Assembly: GCF_006494815.1 (NCBI RefSeq)
Contig: NZ_CP041091.1
Location: forward strand, 3,796,501-3,860,500
Length of the DNA stretch: 64,000 nt
Direction: 5' to 3'
Source: Nocardioides sambongensis
Lineage (GTDB): Bacteria > Actinomycetota > Actinomycetes > Propionibacteriales > Nocardioidaceae
The notes beneath the pieces are model-generated. The model did not search any database. It was not told the DNA's origin and was given only the letters and a program-made list of their open reading frames with translations. Shown here piece by piece: positions 1 to 8,743 of the stretch. A program made the position numbers and the translations under genes. Every line of letters starts with the position of its first letter. The stretch's first letter is position 1.

Positions 1-2
1 CG

Positions 3-1409
3 ATGAGCACCACCGGCGGGGGCACCGACCCGGCAGCCGACGCTGCGGAGGTCCAGCGGCTGCGCGAGGAGGTGGCCCGGCTCAAGGCGCAGGTCGCCGA
101 GCCGGCCGCCGCGGACCCGGTCGCCGACGAGGCGACGCCGGGCGGGCGTCGTACCGGATGGTGGCGGCCGGTGGTCGCGACCGTCCTGATCGTGGTGATG
201 GCGCTGCTGTCGGTGGTCTCGGTGGTCGCCCGCTGGGCCCACGACGAGGTCTCCGACACCGACCGGTACGTCGAGACCGTGGCCCCGCTCGCCGAGGACC
301 CGGTGGTGCAGGCGGCGGCGATCGACCGGATCACCAACGAGATCGTGACCCGGCTGGAGATCGAGGCGGTGACCCAGCAGGGCATCGACGCGCTGACCGA
401 GCGCGGCCTGCCGCCCCTCGCGGCCACCAGCCTGCAGGCGCTGGCCGACCCGCTGGCCGGCGCGGTGGAGAGCTTCATCCGCCAACAGGTGACCAGGCTG
501 GTCGAGTCCGAGACCTTCGCCCAGGCCTGGGAGCAGGCCAACCGGCAGGCGCACACCCAGTTGGTGGCGGTCCTCACCGGCAAGGACGGCGACAGCGTCG
601 AGGTCACCGACAACGCGGTCAGGGTGAACCTGGCGACGGTGATCGAGGCCGTCCAGATGGCCCTGGTCGAGCGCGGGTTCACCCTTGCCGAGCGGCTGCC
701 CACGATCAACGCGGAGTTCACCATCTTCGCCTCCGCCGACCTGGCCAGGGCCCAGAGCGGCTTCCGGATCCTCAGCGCGCTCAGCGTCTGGCTGCCGATC
801 GTGGCACTGCTCTGCCTGGCCGGCGCGGTCGCGGTCGGGCGCTCGCGCCGGCGTACCTTCGTCGCCGGGGCGCTGGCGCTGGGGCTGGCGATGCTGTTGC
901 TCGGGGTCGCGCTCAACGTCTTCCGCGAGATCTACGCCAACGCGATCCCGGCCGACCAGATCCGCACCGACGTCGCGGTGATCGTCTACGACGCGCTGGT
1001 CGAGTTCATCCGGGTCAATCTCCGCGCGGTCCTCGTGATCGCCCTGGCCGCCGCGTTCATCGCCTGGGTCTCCGGACCGGAGCGGACCCCGACGGCGCTG
1101 CGTCGCGGGACCGGTACGGCGCTGGCCGCCGTGCGCGGCGGCGGCGAACGGGTCGGTGTGAACACCGGGCGGTTCGGGGTCGCGCTGCACGAGTACCAGG
1201 TGCCGCTGCGGATCGGTGTGCTCGCCGCCGCCCTGGTGATCTACGTGATGCGCGACCACCCCAGTGGTGCGTTCGCTCTCTGGCTGGTCGCGATCACCGC
1301 GGTGGTCCTGCTGCTGGTCGCGGTGCTCGCGCGTCCGGCGCCGGTCACCGTCGGCGCGCCGGAGCCGGAGCCGGCGGGCGGGCCGGGAGCGGGCACACCC
1401 GACGCCTGA
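3..1409 (+). CDS. Polytopic membrane protein with N-terminal coiled coil, function unknown
   Basis: A 468-residue integral membrane protein that I cannot assign to a named pathway. Residues 15-30 form a short charged heptad-like stretch (EVQRLREEVARLK). A first membrane helix lies near residues 57-76. A soluble, helix-rich extracytoplasmic segment of about 175 residues follows. Five more helices lie near 252-280, 286-306, 340-358, 401-416 and 423-443. The tail is rich in Pro, Gly and Glu. This layout (one helix, an exposed helical domain, then a C-terminal membrane bundle) recurs in uncharacterised actinobacterial membrane proteins. The ATG lies two bases inside the window edge, so upstream signals and a possible earlier start cannot be judged. 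It is a real gene by codon bias and length; its role is unknown. Confidence 0.8.
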   Translation: MSTTGGGTDPAADAAEVQRLREEVARLKAQVAEPAAADPVADEATPGGRRTGWWRPVVATVLIVVMALLSVVSVVARWAHDEVSDTDRYVETVAPLAEDPVVQAAAIDRITNEIVTRLEIEAVTQQGIDALTERGLPPLAATSLQALADPLAGAVESFIRQQVTRLVESETFAQAWEQANRQAHTQLVAVLTGKDGDSVEVTDNAVRVNLATVIEAVQMALVERGFTLAERLPTINAEFTIFASADLARAQSGFRILSALSVWLPIVALLCLAGAVAVGRSRRRTFVAGALALGLAMLLLGVALNVFREIYANAIPADQIRTDVAVIVYDALVEFIRVNLRAVLVIALAAAFIAWVSGPERTPTALRRGTGTALAAVRGGGERVGVNTGRFGVALHEYQVPLRIGVLAAALVIYVMRDHPSGAFALWLVAITAVVLLLVAVLARPAPVTVGAPEPEPAGGPGAGTPDA

Positions 1410-1524
1410 CACCCGCGCCGGGCCGACGTACCGTGATCCCGGCGCGGCCAGGAGCAGCGACATCCCCGGCGGCTCACCGGGTCGGATGCCCCCGCTGGCG
1501 CCGCCGATGGACGATCCTGGGTCC

Positions 1525-1935
1525 ATGACGAACACTGAGAGCTACGCCAAGGATGCGTGGACGGACGGGCTGTCGATCTTCGCGGCCGTCGTCCTGATGA
1601 CCGTCGGACTCTTCCAGGTCATCGAAGGAATTGCGGCGATCGCGGAGGACGAGTTCCTCGTGGCCGGCGCCAACTACGTCTTCGAGTTCGACCTGACCAC
1701 CTGGGGCTGGATCCACCTCCTGGTCGGCATCGTCCTCGTGGTCACCGGCGGCGCGCTGCTCGCCGGCCAGACCTGGGCGGTCATCGTCGGGATGAGCCTC
1801 GCCGTGGCCTCGGCCGTGGTGAACTTCGCCTGGCTGCCGTTCCAGCCGTTCTGGGCGATCGCGATCATCGCCCTCGACGTCGCCGTGATCTGGGCGCTCG
1901 GCCGCCTGCTCACCGCACCCCGCCCCACCGCCTGA
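1525..1935 (+). CDS. DUF7144 family small membrane protein
   Basis: A 136-residue protein with four predicted membrane helices. After a short polar start (MTNTESYAKDAW) come two helices flanking a conserved stretch that reads FDLTTWGWIHLLVG, then two more ending near ALDVAVIWAL. The TWGWIH motif and four-helix layout are typical of the actinobacterial DUF7144 family, whose function is not known. The same frame is open upstream to 1264, but that extension overlaps the preceding gene and does not resemble the family, so the ATG at 1525 was chosen. No clear Shine-Dalgarno sequence precedes it; a leaderless or short-leader transcript is possible. It stands alone between the larger membrane protein gene and the DinB gene. 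Confidence 0.85.
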   Translation: MTNTESYAKDAWTDGLSIFAAVVLMTVGLFQVIEGIAAIAEDEFLVAGANYVFEFDLTTWGWIHLLVGIVLVVTGGALLAGQTWAVIVGMSLAVASAVVNFAWLPFQPFWAIAIIALDVAVIWALGRLLTAPRPTA

Positions 1936-2040
1936 GACCTCCGGTCCGTCCGTCCCGTCCCTGCTCCGCGGCACGCCGATGCCGTGGCGGGCGGACGAAT
2001 CCGATTGCCGGGCCCCGCGGATGCGTCCGACAATGCCCGG

Positions 2041-2649
2041 ATGGGGACCTCAGCGGACGCAGGCGAGCCGACGGCACGGTGGACGGAGGCGACCGTCTTC
2101 GCCGACATGTGGGTCGATCCCGACGACGATCCCCGGGAGGGCGGCCCGTCGGCGCCCGTCGACGAGCGCGCCCTGCTGCTCGACTACCTGCGCTACTACC
2201 GGCTGACGCTGGAGCTGAAGTGCTCCGGCCTGGACGCCGAGCAGCTCGCGCGCCGGTCGGTCCCGCCGTCGACGATGTCCCTGCTGGGGCTGCTGCGCCA
2301 CGCCGTCGAGGACGAACGCCACGTCCGTCGGGTGATGACGGGTGCGGACGCGCCCCGGCTCTACCGGACCGAGCAGGACCGCGACGGTGACTGGAACGGC
2401 GCGGTCGCCGATCCGGCGGTGGTCGAGGACGCCTGGCGCCGCTGGCGGCACGAGGTCGCCGAGACCGACCGGATGGTCGCATCGATCGCCGACCTCGACG
2501 CCTACAACGCCGGTGACTCCGACCTCGGCCCGGACGGCGCGGACCTCACCCTGCGGGACCTGCTGCTCGCGCACATCGTCGAGTACGCCCGGCACTGCGG
2601 CCACGCCGACCTGCTGCGCGAACGGGTCGACGGTCGGGTCGGCCAGTAG
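2041..2649 (+). CDS. DinB family protein, DUF664 type (putative mycothiol-dependent enzyme)
   Basis: A 202-residue four-helix DinB-fold protein. Candidate metal-binding histidines are visible in LLRHAVEDERH (His87, His94) and near the C terminus in EYARHCGHAD (His185, His188). The C-terminal motif, followed by LLRE, is the signature of the DUF664 branch. DinB-like proteins of actinobacteria include mycothiol-dependent isomerases and thiol transferases, so a metal- and mycothiol-dependent detoxification or isomerisation role is plausible, but the substrate is unknown. The ATG at 2041 is preceded by GACAAT at 2029-2034 with 6 nt between, which fits a leaderless promoter. The frame is open back to 1984 but nothing there looks conserved. 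Confidence 0.8.
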   Translation: MGTSADAGEPTARWTEATVFADMWVDPDDDPREGGPSAPVDERALLLDYLRYYRLTLELKCSGLDAEQLARRSVPPSTMSLLGLLRHAVEDERHVRRVMTGADAPRLYRTEQDRDGDWNGAVADPAVVEDAWRRWRHEVAETDRMVASIADLDAYNAGDSDLGPDGADLTLRDLLLAHIVEYARHCGHADLLRERVDGRVGQ

Positions 2650-2652
2650 CGT
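2647..2652 (+). promoter_or_regulatory. Putative leaderless -10 element for the adenine methylase gene
   Basis: TAGCGT lies exactly 6 nt before the ATG at 2659, the spacing expected when transcription begins on the start codon. It shares its TAG with the stop codon of the DinB gene. No Shine-Dalgarno sequence is present. Inferred from spacing and the TAnnnT pattern only. Confidence 0.45.
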
Positions 2653-2658
2653 TCCGCC

Positions 2659-3720
2659 ATGATCAAGTACCTGGGCTCCAAGCGGGCCCTGGTCCCGGTC
2701 CTGGCGGACATGGCGGTCGCCACCGGGGCGGCCACCGCCGTCGACCTCTTCACCGGTACGACGCGGGTCGCCCGCGAGCTGAAGCGGCGCGGGCTGCAGG
2801 TCACCGCCGCGGACATCGCGACCTACTCCGAGGTGCTGGCCGCCTGCTACATCGGCACCGACCGGGACGCCGTCGACCCCGACGAGCTCCGCGAGACGCT
2901 CGCCGAGCTCGAGGCGCTGCCCGGGCGCGCCGGCTACTTCACCGCGACGTTCTGCGAGCGGGCGCGGTTCTTCCAGCCCAAGAACGGCGCCCGCGTGGAC
3001 GCCATCCGCGACGCCATCGAGACCCGGCACCGCGACTCGCCGCTCTACCCGCTGCTGCTGACCAGCCTGCTGCTCGCCGCCGACCGGGTGGACTCGACCA
3101 CCGGGCTGCAGATGGCCTACCTCAAGGAGTGGGCGCCCCGGGCGCATCGTGACCTCGAGCTGCAGCCCCCCGACCTGCTCCCGGGAGTCGGTACGACGAT
3201 CCGCGGGGACGCGCTGGCCACCGTCGAGGAGCTGCCGCCGACGGATCTGATGTACCTGGACCCGCCGTACAACCAGCACCGGTACTTCACGAACTACCAC
3301 ATCTGGGAGACCCTGGTCCGCTGGGACGCTCCCGAGCACTACGGCGTCGCCTGCAAGCGGGTGGACAGCCGCGACGTGGCCACCAAGAGCCCGTTCAACA
3401 GCCGGCGGACGATGCCGCAGGCGCTGTCCGCGCTGATCGCCCGTGCCCGCGCCGAGGTGCTGATGGTCTCCTACAACGACGAGTCCTGGGTCAGCGTCGA
3501 GGAGATGGTGGCCGCCCTGCGGGCAGCCGGCCACGAGGAGGTGCGGGTGCTCGGCTACGACTCCCAGCGCTACGTCGGTGCCCGGATCGGGATCTACAGC
3601 CCGGCCGGCGCGAAGGTGGGCCGGCCGGCCCGGCTGCGCAACACCGAGTACGTCTTCGTGGCCGGGCCGCGGGAGAAGGTCGAGGCGGCCGTCGCCGCGG
3701 GCGGCCGGGGCGTCGCCTGA
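2659..3720 (+). CDS. DNA adenine methylase, D12 class (N6-adenine)
   Basis: A 353-residue SAM-dependent DNA methyltransferase of the D12 (Dam/DpnIIA) class, which methylates the N6 of adenine in a short recognition site. The N terminus MIKYLGSKRAL is the class-typical start. Motif I (AVDLFTGTTRVA, about residues 27-38) binds AdoMet and motif IV is DPPYNQHRY at Asp201-Tyr204. The middle region (about 75-190) would contain target recognition. There is no restriction endonuclease, modification partner or mobile element beside it, so it appears to be an orphan methyltransferase that could mark DNA for regulation or repair, or be a restriction-modification remnant. It starts 9 nt after the DinB gene and ends 10 nt before the convergent stress-protein gene. 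Confidence 0.88.
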   Translation: MIKYLGSKRALVPVLADMAVATGAATAVDLFTGTTRVARELKRRGLQVTAADIATYSEVLAACYIGTDRDAVDPDELRETLAELEALPGRAGYFTATFCERARFFQPKNGARVDAIRDAIETRHRDSPLYPLLLTSLLLAADRVDSTTGLQMAYLKEWAPRAHRDLELQPPDLLPGVGTTIRGDALATVEELPPTDLMYLDPPYNQHRYFTNYHIWETLVRWDAPEHYGVACKRVDSRDVATKSPFNSRRTMPQALSALIARARAEVLMVSYNDESWVSVEEMVAALRAAGHEEVRVLGYDSQRYVGARIGIYSPAGAKVGRPARLRNTEYVFVAGPREKVEAAVAAGGRGVA

Positions 3721-3730
3721 CCGACGCCGG

Positions 3731-4165
3731 CTACCGGCCGGTGGTGTGCACGATGTAGACGTCGCAGGGTGCATGTGCGGCGACGTCGCGGGCGACGCTG
3801 CCGAGCACCCGGGCCGGTCCCTGCACCCGGCGGTTCCCGATCACGATCAGGTCGGCGCCGAGGTGCTCGGCGATCCGGACCAGCGCCTCGGCGGGCTTGC
3901 CGCCGGCGGCGGCCGCGGTGATCCGCACCTCGGGCGTCTCCCGCTGCAGCGTGAGCACGACCTCCTGGGCCAGCGCCAACCCGCTCTGCTCGTTGCTGAC
4001 GACGAACTCCTCGCTGCCCTCCTCGATCACCTCGGCGTCGGCCTTGCCGTAGGCCGAGATCACGTGCAGGTCGCCGTCGAGGGCCGAGGCCAGCTGGACC
4101 GCGCGGCGCGCCGCCGTCAGCGCCGTCTCGGTCCGGTCGACGCCGGTCACGATCTGGATGGTCAT
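3731..4165 (-). CDS. Universal stress protein, UspA family
   Basis: A 144-residue single-domain Usp protein. The N-terminal beta strand MTIQIVTGVDRTETA carries the usual Asp, and the C-terminal part reads VIGNRRVQGPARVLGSV. This is the nucleotide-loop region of ATP-binding Usp proteins, although the second glycine of the canonical G-2x-G-9x-G(S/T) motif is Arg here, so nucleotide binding may be altered. The start at 4165 was chosen because a strong GGAGGAG ribosome site lies just upstream (complement of 4171-4177); the frame stays open further upstream but runs into the next gene. A cytoplasmic role in stress or dormancy is the family expectation. It converges with the methylase gene. Confidence 0.88.
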   Translation of the reverse strand: MTIQIVTGVDRTETALTAARRAVQLASALDGDLHVISAYGKADAEVIEEGSEEFVVSNEQSGLALAQEVVLTLQRETPEVRITAAAAGGKPAEALVRIAEHLGADLIVIGNRRVQGPARVLGSVARDVAAHAPCDVYIVHTTGR

Positions 4166-4242
4166 CTGTGCTCCTCCGAAGTGCTCGGGTGGTGGTCCGC
4201 TCGCCCGGGCCACTGTGCCATCCGGCCCGGGCGATCCGCGGA

Positions 4243-5427
4243 TCAGCGACGCCGGACGCAGCGCGGAGCGGGCCGCGCGATCGTGGCCACCTTCACCGCG
4301 CCGTCCCGGGTCAGCCGCACCTGCGCGCGCACCCGGCCGTCGCGGTTGCCGGGCTTGATCGCGCGCACCTTCGGGGTGATCCGCCACGGAGCCGTCTGCA
4401 CAACTCCGACCTGCTGGCGACCCACCCGGACGGTGACCCGGTCGGTCAGGCCGTTCCCGCCGCGGACGACGACCCGCAGCCGCTTGGCCGGCCCCATCCC
4501 GAGGCAGTGGGCGCGGAGCTGGATCGAGTCGGCCGCGCCGGCCAGGGCCCGCTGCGTGCCGCGGGCCTGCTGGATGGTCTGCAGGACCTCGCCGGCCATC
4601 ATCCGCATGCCGGCGGTGGACGGGTGCATCGGGGCTCCGTCGTTGTAGGTGCTGATCGCCCGGATCCACTGCTCGTCGGGGTCCGCGCACGGGGTGTGGT
4701 CGACGGCGCCGGGGATGGTGCGCATGTCGGCGAACGCGATGCCCTCCTCCTCGGCGACCGCGCCGATCACGTCGCTCATGTGGTCGATCAGGCCCTGCAG
4801 GTAGACCGCCTCGGCCGGGGTCACGCCGGGCAGCGCCGGGCAGCTGGTCGGCGGCACGTAGGTGCCGTATCCGACGGCGACGATCTCGGCCTCCGGGGAC
4901 CGCTCGCGGACCTCGTCGACCAGGTCGCGGTAGACCGGCGCCAGGGCATCGATCGCCTGGTGGTGGGCGTCGTCGTCGCTGCCGACGCAGTCGCTGGTGA
5001 AGCAGCTGGTGGCGATCCCGACCAGACCGACGTCGTTGCCGCCCATGGTGCCGAGGGTGACCAGGGTGGTGTCGGCGTCCAGCGCGTCGAGCTGCGCCGG
5101 GTTCTCGCTCCCGCCCTGGGCCTGCGGTGCCCAGTAGTCCTCGGTGGTCGCGCCGCCGCAGCTCGCGTCGGTGAAGGTGGTGACCCCGAGCCGCTTCGCG
5201 ACCAGCGTGGGGAAGTTCTTCTCGCTGCGCGCGCAGATCCCGGGACGCTGGGGCAGGATGCCCGGCCCGGAGACGAACGAGTCGCCGAACGCGACGTACC
5301 GCTCACCGCCGGGGCCGTTGTCCCATCCGGGCGGATCGACCGGGTCCGCCTGGGCGGGCGCGGCTCCCACCGCGGCGAGTCCCGCCCCGAGCAGACCGAC
5401 GACGACCAACGACGACAACGTGCGCAT
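4243..5427 (-). CDS. Secreted SGNH/GDSL hydrolase (esterase/lipase-like)
   Basis: A 394-residue exported hydrolase. Residues 1-28 form a Sec signal peptide ending APAQA-DPV. The SGNH core follows: block I FGDSFVSGPG with nucleophile Ser50, block III GGND with Asn131, and the catalytic His268 in DGAPMHPS. Cysteine pairs (about 65/90, 142/147, 196/247) suggest the disulfides seen in Streptomyces SGNH esterases. Residues after about 300 form an extra basic, beta-rich C-terminal domain (RVVVRGGNGLTDRVTV) not needed for the fold, possibly for wall or substrate binding. The start at 5427 is set by the signal peptide and a GGGAGG ribosome site. Probable activity is hydrolysis of an ester or acyl group outside the cell; the substrate is not readable from sequence. 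Confidence 0.85.
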   Translation of the reverse strand: MRTLSSLVVVGLLGAGLAAVGAAPAQADPVDPPGWDNGPGGERYVAFGDSFVSGPGILPQRPGICARSEKNFPTLVAKRLGVTTFTDASCGGATTEDYWAPQAQGGSENPAQLDALDADTTLVTLGTMGGNDVGLVGIATSCFTSDCVGSDDDAHHQAIDALAPVYRDLVDEVRERSPEAEIVAVGYGTYVPPTSCPALPGVTPAEAVYLQGLIDHMSDVIGAVAEEEGIAFADMRTIPGAVDHTPCADPDEQWIRAISTYNDGAPMHPSTAGMRMMAGEVLQTIQQARGTQRALAGAADSIQLRAHCLGMGPAKRLRVVVRGGNGLTDRVTVRVGRQQVGVVQTAPWRITPKVRAIKPGNRDGRVRAQVRLTRDGAVKVATIARPAPRCVRRR

Positions 5428-5521
5428 GTGCTTCCTCCCTCGTGACTCCGGCCCGGAGCCACCACGGACGGGTGCCGCTGTGGCGCCCGTCACCCTTTCC
5501 CAGGTGCGGACGCTACACCGC

Positions 5522-6586
5522 TCACTCCGCCGGGGAGACGGGTTGCCCCGATGAGCCGCGGGTCCCGATCCGCCAGCCGGCCCAGACCATGGCGCCGATC
5601 GGGATCGGCAGCCAGAAGGAGAAGAGCCGGTAGAGCAGCGTGCCGATCAGCGCGGTGTCGGCCGGGACGCCGATCACCACGAGCAGCCCGGTCAGGCCGG
5701 CGTCGACGAACCCGAGCCCGCCCGGGGTGATCGGGATGAAGGTGAGTGCCTGGGCGACCACATAGCACAGCAGCACCTCGGCCGGTCGTGCGTGGGCGCC
5801 GAACGCGACCAGCGCTGCGACCAGCGCGGCGTAGTCGAACATCCGGTTCCCGGCCGCTGCGAGGACCGCCCACCACCAGCGTCCGGCGAAGGCGGCCACC
5901 ACCCGCTCACGCTGGGCGGAGAGCGCGTCGGCGGTGCCCTGCGCGGTCCACCGGCGTCGTACGACGTGGGCGACCGTGCCGATCGCCCGCCCGACCGCGT
6001 GGACGACCTTCGGCGCGGTCAGCGCGACCGTGCCGATCGCCACGATCACCACCGCGACGATCAGCGAGACCAGCAGCCCCAGCCGCAGCTGCTCGGCGGG
6101 CGGCGGCCCGATCGCCAGCGCGGGGATGGTGAGCACCGGCAGCAGCAGCAGGACGGCGGTGGTGAGCAGGTTGCTGGCGGTGAGCCCGGAGACCACGGCG
6201 CCGGCCGACTGGCCGCTGGTCACCAGCACCCGTCCCTGGATCACGCCGCCGGTGGCGGCGCCGCCGGGGATCACCTTGCTCGCGGCGTGGCCGGCCAGCT
6301 GCGCGGCGGCCGCGGTGCCCCAGCCCAGGTGCGGGGTGGTGGTGTCGCTCTTCGGCGGCGCGAGCGCGATCCGGGCCAGCCACCACAGCATCGCCAGGCT
6401 GGCCGTCTCCAGCACGGTCAGGATCAGGAACCAGTGCACCTCGACCGAGGCCAGCTGCGGCCACGCGCCGAACATGGTGAGCAGGCTGGGCGTCACCACG
6501 TAGAGGCCGACGCCCGTGATCACCAGCAGGACGGCGCGTCCGCCCCACCGGCGGATCGGGTTCACTGCCCGTTCGGTGGCCTCCAT
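5522..6586 (-). CDS. Lysylphosphatidylglycerol synthase transmembrane / flippase-like protein
   Basis: A 354-residue polytopic protein with about eight hydrophobic helices. It matches the UPF0104/AglD2 flippase-like fold: a conserved basic-aromatic N terminus, the small-residue-rich helix GHAASKVIPGGAATGGVIQG, and a C-terminal signature ITPGGLGFVDAGLTGLLV. Proteins of this group form the membrane half of MprF-type enzymes or stand alone in lipid or glycolipid translocation. There is no aminoacyltransferase domain here, so a transport role is more likely. The ATG at 6586 was chosen because the predicted topology begins there; the open frame further upstream overlaps the malic enzyme gene. No clear ribosome site is visible. 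It is codirectional with the malic enzyme, about 50 nt downstream. Confidence 0.8.
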   Translation of the reverse strand: MEATERAVNPIRRWGGRAVLLVITGVGLYVVTPSLLTMFGAWPQLASVEVHWFLILTVLETASLAMLWWLARIALAPPKSDTTTPHLGWGTAAAAQLAGHAASKVIPGGAATGGVIQGRVLVTSGQSAGAVVSGLTASNLLTTAVLLLLPVLTIPALAIGPPPAEQLRLGLLVSLIVAVVIVAIGTVALTAPKVVHAVGRAIGTVAHVVRRRWTAQGTADALSAQRERVVAAFAGRWWWAVLAAAGNRMFDYAALVAALVAFGAHARPAEVLLCYVVAQALTFIPITPGGLGFVDAGLTGLLVVIGVPADTALIGTLLYRLFSFWLPIPIGAMVWAGWRIGTRGSSGQPVSPAE

Positions 6587-6635
6587 GGGGCGAAGCCTGC
6601 CAGTTCCGCCGCCGGCACGCGGACGGCTGCCGCGG

Positions 6636-8024
6636 TCAGGCGTGCTCGGGCGCGGCGATCGCGGTGGCCACCGCCGAGTGCACCTCGGGGTGGAAGACGG
6701 TCGGGATGATGTAGCTGGCGTTGAGCTCGTCGTCGGTGACCACGGCGGCGATGGCCGCGGCGGCACGCAGCATCTGGTCGGTGGTCACATCCACGGCGCG
6801 GGCGTCGAGGAGGCCGCGGAAGACGCCCGGGAACACCAGCACGTTGTTGAGCTGGTTGGGGTAGTCCGAGCGGCCGGAGGCGACCACCGCGGCGTACTTG
6901 CCCGCGGCGCCGGGGTCGACCTCCGGGTCCGGGTTCGCCATCGCGAAGACGATCGCGTCCTCGGCCATGTCGGGGATCCACTCCGGGTCCAGGATGTTGG
7001 GAGCGGAGACGCCGATGAAGACGTCGGCGCCGCGCAGGCCGTCGTGGAGGTCCCCGGCGACGCGTCGCGGGTTGGTCCGCGACGCCAGCTCGGCGTGGGC
7101 CGGCGAGAGGGCAGGGTCGTCGGCCACCAGGCAGCCCTCCCGGTCGGAGACCACGATGTCGGGGACACCGGCGGCGATCAGCAGGTTCACGATCGCGGTG
7201 CCGGCCGCACCACCGCCGGAGACCACCACGCGGATCGTCTCCAGCTCCTTGCCGACCACGCGCAGCGCGTTGCGCAGGCCCGCGAGCACGGCGATCGCCG
7301 TACCGTGCTGGTCGTCGTGGAAGACGGGGATGTCGAGCCGCTCGCGGAGCCGCGCCTCGATGTCGAAGCAGCGGGGGGCCGCGATGTCCTCGAGGTTGAT
7401 CCCGCCGAAGCCGGGCGCGATCAGCTCGACCGCGCGGACGATCTCGTCGACGTCCTGGGTGTCCAGGCAGATCGGCCACGCGTCGACACTGCCGAACCGC
7501 TTGAACAGCGCCGCCTTGCCCTCCATCACCGGGAGCGCCGCGCCCGGACCGATGTTGCCGAGGCCGAGCACCGCCGAGCCGTCGGTCACCACGGCCACCG
7601 CGTTGCCCTTGATGGTGAGCCGGGAGACGTCGCCGGGGTTGGCCGCCAGCGCGGAGGAGACCCGGCCGACACCGGGCGTGTAGGCCATGGACAGGTCGTC
7701 ACGGGTCTTCAGCGCGACCTTGGAGGCGACCTCGATCTTGCCGCCGAGGTGGAGCAGGAAGGTCCGGTCGGAGACCTTGTGCACCTCGACGCCCTCGACC
7801 GCGCCGACCGCGGACTCGAGCGCGCGGGCGTGCTCGGCGTCGGAGGAGGAGCAGGTGACGTCGACGACGAGCCGCTGGTGGCTCGACTCCGCGACGTCGA
7901 TCGCGGTGACCACGCCGCCGGCCTCGGCGATCGCGGTCGCCACGGCGCCGACGACACGGTGGTCGGGCACCGTGTAGAGGCGCATGGTGATCGAGTTGGA
8001 CGAGGGTGTCGCTGTAGCCGCCAC
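6636..8024 (-). CDS. ACT-domain NAD-dependent malic enzyme
   Basis: Oxidative decarboxylation of malate to pyruvate. The N-terminal 80 or so residues form an ACT-like regulatory domain (SITMRLYTV, then VVTAIDVAES), followed by the malic N domain (YTPGVGRV, VVTDGSAVLGLGNIG, VMEGKAALFKRFG) with the metal-binding FGGINLEDI and HDDQHGTA motifs, and the NAD-binding domain (VVSGGGAAGTAI). Actinobacterial homologues begin with a few residues before SIT-x-RL, and GGAG lies about 9 nt before a GTG at 8024. That start gives 462 residues. The ATG at 7985 would cut into the first strand and has no ribosome site. The ACT domain suggests allosteric control by a small ligand, unidentified here. Confidence 0.9.
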   Translation of the reverse strand: MAATATPSSNSITMRLYTVPDHRVVGAVATAIAEAGGVVTAIDVAESSHQRLVVDVTCSSSDAEHARALESAVGAVEGVEVHKVSDRTFLLHLGGKIEVASKVALKTRDDLSMAYTPGVGRVSSALAANPGDVSRLTIKGNAVAVVTDGSAVLGLGNIGPGAALPVMEGKAALFKRFGSVDAWPICLDTQDVDEIVRAVELIAPGFGGINLEDIAAPRCFDIEARLRERLDIPVFHDDQHGTAIAVLAGLRNALRVVGKELETIRVVVSGGGAAGTAIVNLLIAAGVPDIVVSDREGCLVADDPALSPAHAELASRTNPRRVAGDLHDGLRGADVFIGVSAPNILDPEWIPDMAEDAIVFAMANPDPEVDPGAAGKYAAVVASGRSDYPNQLNNVLVFPGVFRGLLDARAVDVTTDQMLRAAAAIAAVVTDDELNASYIIPTVFHPEVHSAVATAIAAPEHA

Positions 8025-8097
8025 CCTGGGATTCTCCACCCGGCCCGCGGTTACTCCCAAGTCGCTCGGCGTCGCGGCCCTGGCGATACTGGCCACC

Positions 8098-8733
8098 ATG
8101 ACCGGCTCCGAGTCGTCCCACCCGCACGCGCCCCGGCCGGGAGCCGAGGTGCTCGCCGAGCCGATGCGCTCGCGCTGGTCGCCGACGGTCTTCGACCCCG
8201 GGCAGACCCTGGACGCCTCGCAGATCGCGACCCTGCTGGAGGCCGCGCGCTGGGCGCCGAGCTGGGGGAACACGCAGCCGTGGCGGTTCCTGGTCGCCGA
8301 GCGCGGTACGCCGACCCACGACGTCCTGGTCGCCCACCTCACCCGCGGCAACGCGAGCTGGGTCCCGCGCGCCGCGGTGGTGCTGCTCGGCGCCACCCAG
8401 GTCGCCCCCGACGAGACCGGGGAGGGCGCCGACAACCCGACCTACGCGGTGCACGACCTGGGCCAGGCGGCCGCGCACCTGACCCTGCAGGCCCGCGCGA
8501 TGGGCCTGCACGCCCACCAGTTCGCCGGCTACGACCACGCTGCGGTGGCCGCGGCGCTCGGGGTCCCGCCGTACGTGCGGCTGCTGACCGGGATCGCGGT
8601 GGGCAGGCCCGGCGACCTCGCCCTGGCCTCGGAGCGGGAGCGGTCGAAGCACGACCGGGAGCGGGTCCGGCGCGAGGTCGCCACCTTCGCCTTCGCCGGA
8701 CGTTGGGGCGAGCCGTGGCACCCGGGCTCCTAG
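8098..8733 (+). CDS. Nitroreductase family FMN oxidoreductase
   Basis: A 211-residue FMN-dependent nitroreductase-fold protein that would transfer hydride from NAD(P)H to nitro compounds, quinones or similar acceptors. The FMN-phosphate contact region MRSRWSPTVFDP with AARWAPSWGNTQPWRF is clear, as is the helix HDLGQAAAHLTLQARAMGLHAHQFAG. The end (RERVRREVATFAFAGRWG) is a usual family tail. Start choice: the ATG at 8098 has GATACT at 8085-8090, 7 nt upstream, and no ribosome site, so leaderless initiation is likely. The frame is open further upstream to 7984, but that stretch is antisense to the malic enzyme start. It is followed after 10 nt by glutathione peroxidase, suggesting a small redox-defence pair. 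Confidence 0.85.
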   Translation: MTGSESSHPHAPRPGAEVLAEPMRSRWSPTVFDPGQTLDASQIATLLEAARWAPSWGNTQPWRFLVAERGTPTHDVLVAHLTRGNASWVPRAAVVLLGATQVAPDETGEGADNPTYAVHDLGQAAAHLTLQARAMGLHAHQFAGYDHAAVAAALGVPPYVRLLTGIAVGRPGDLALASERERSKHDRERVRREVATFAFAGRWGEPWHPGS

Positions 8734-8736
8734 GCT
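8731..8736 (+). promoter_or_regulatory. Putative -10 element before glutathione peroxidase
   Basis: TAGGCT overlaps the stop codon of the nitroreductase gene and sits 7 nt before the ATG at 8744. The intervening GAGGAG could also serve as a ribosome site on a longer transcript, so both operon readthrough and an independent near-leaderless start are possible. Confidence 0.4.
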
Positions 8737-8743
8737 GAGGAGC

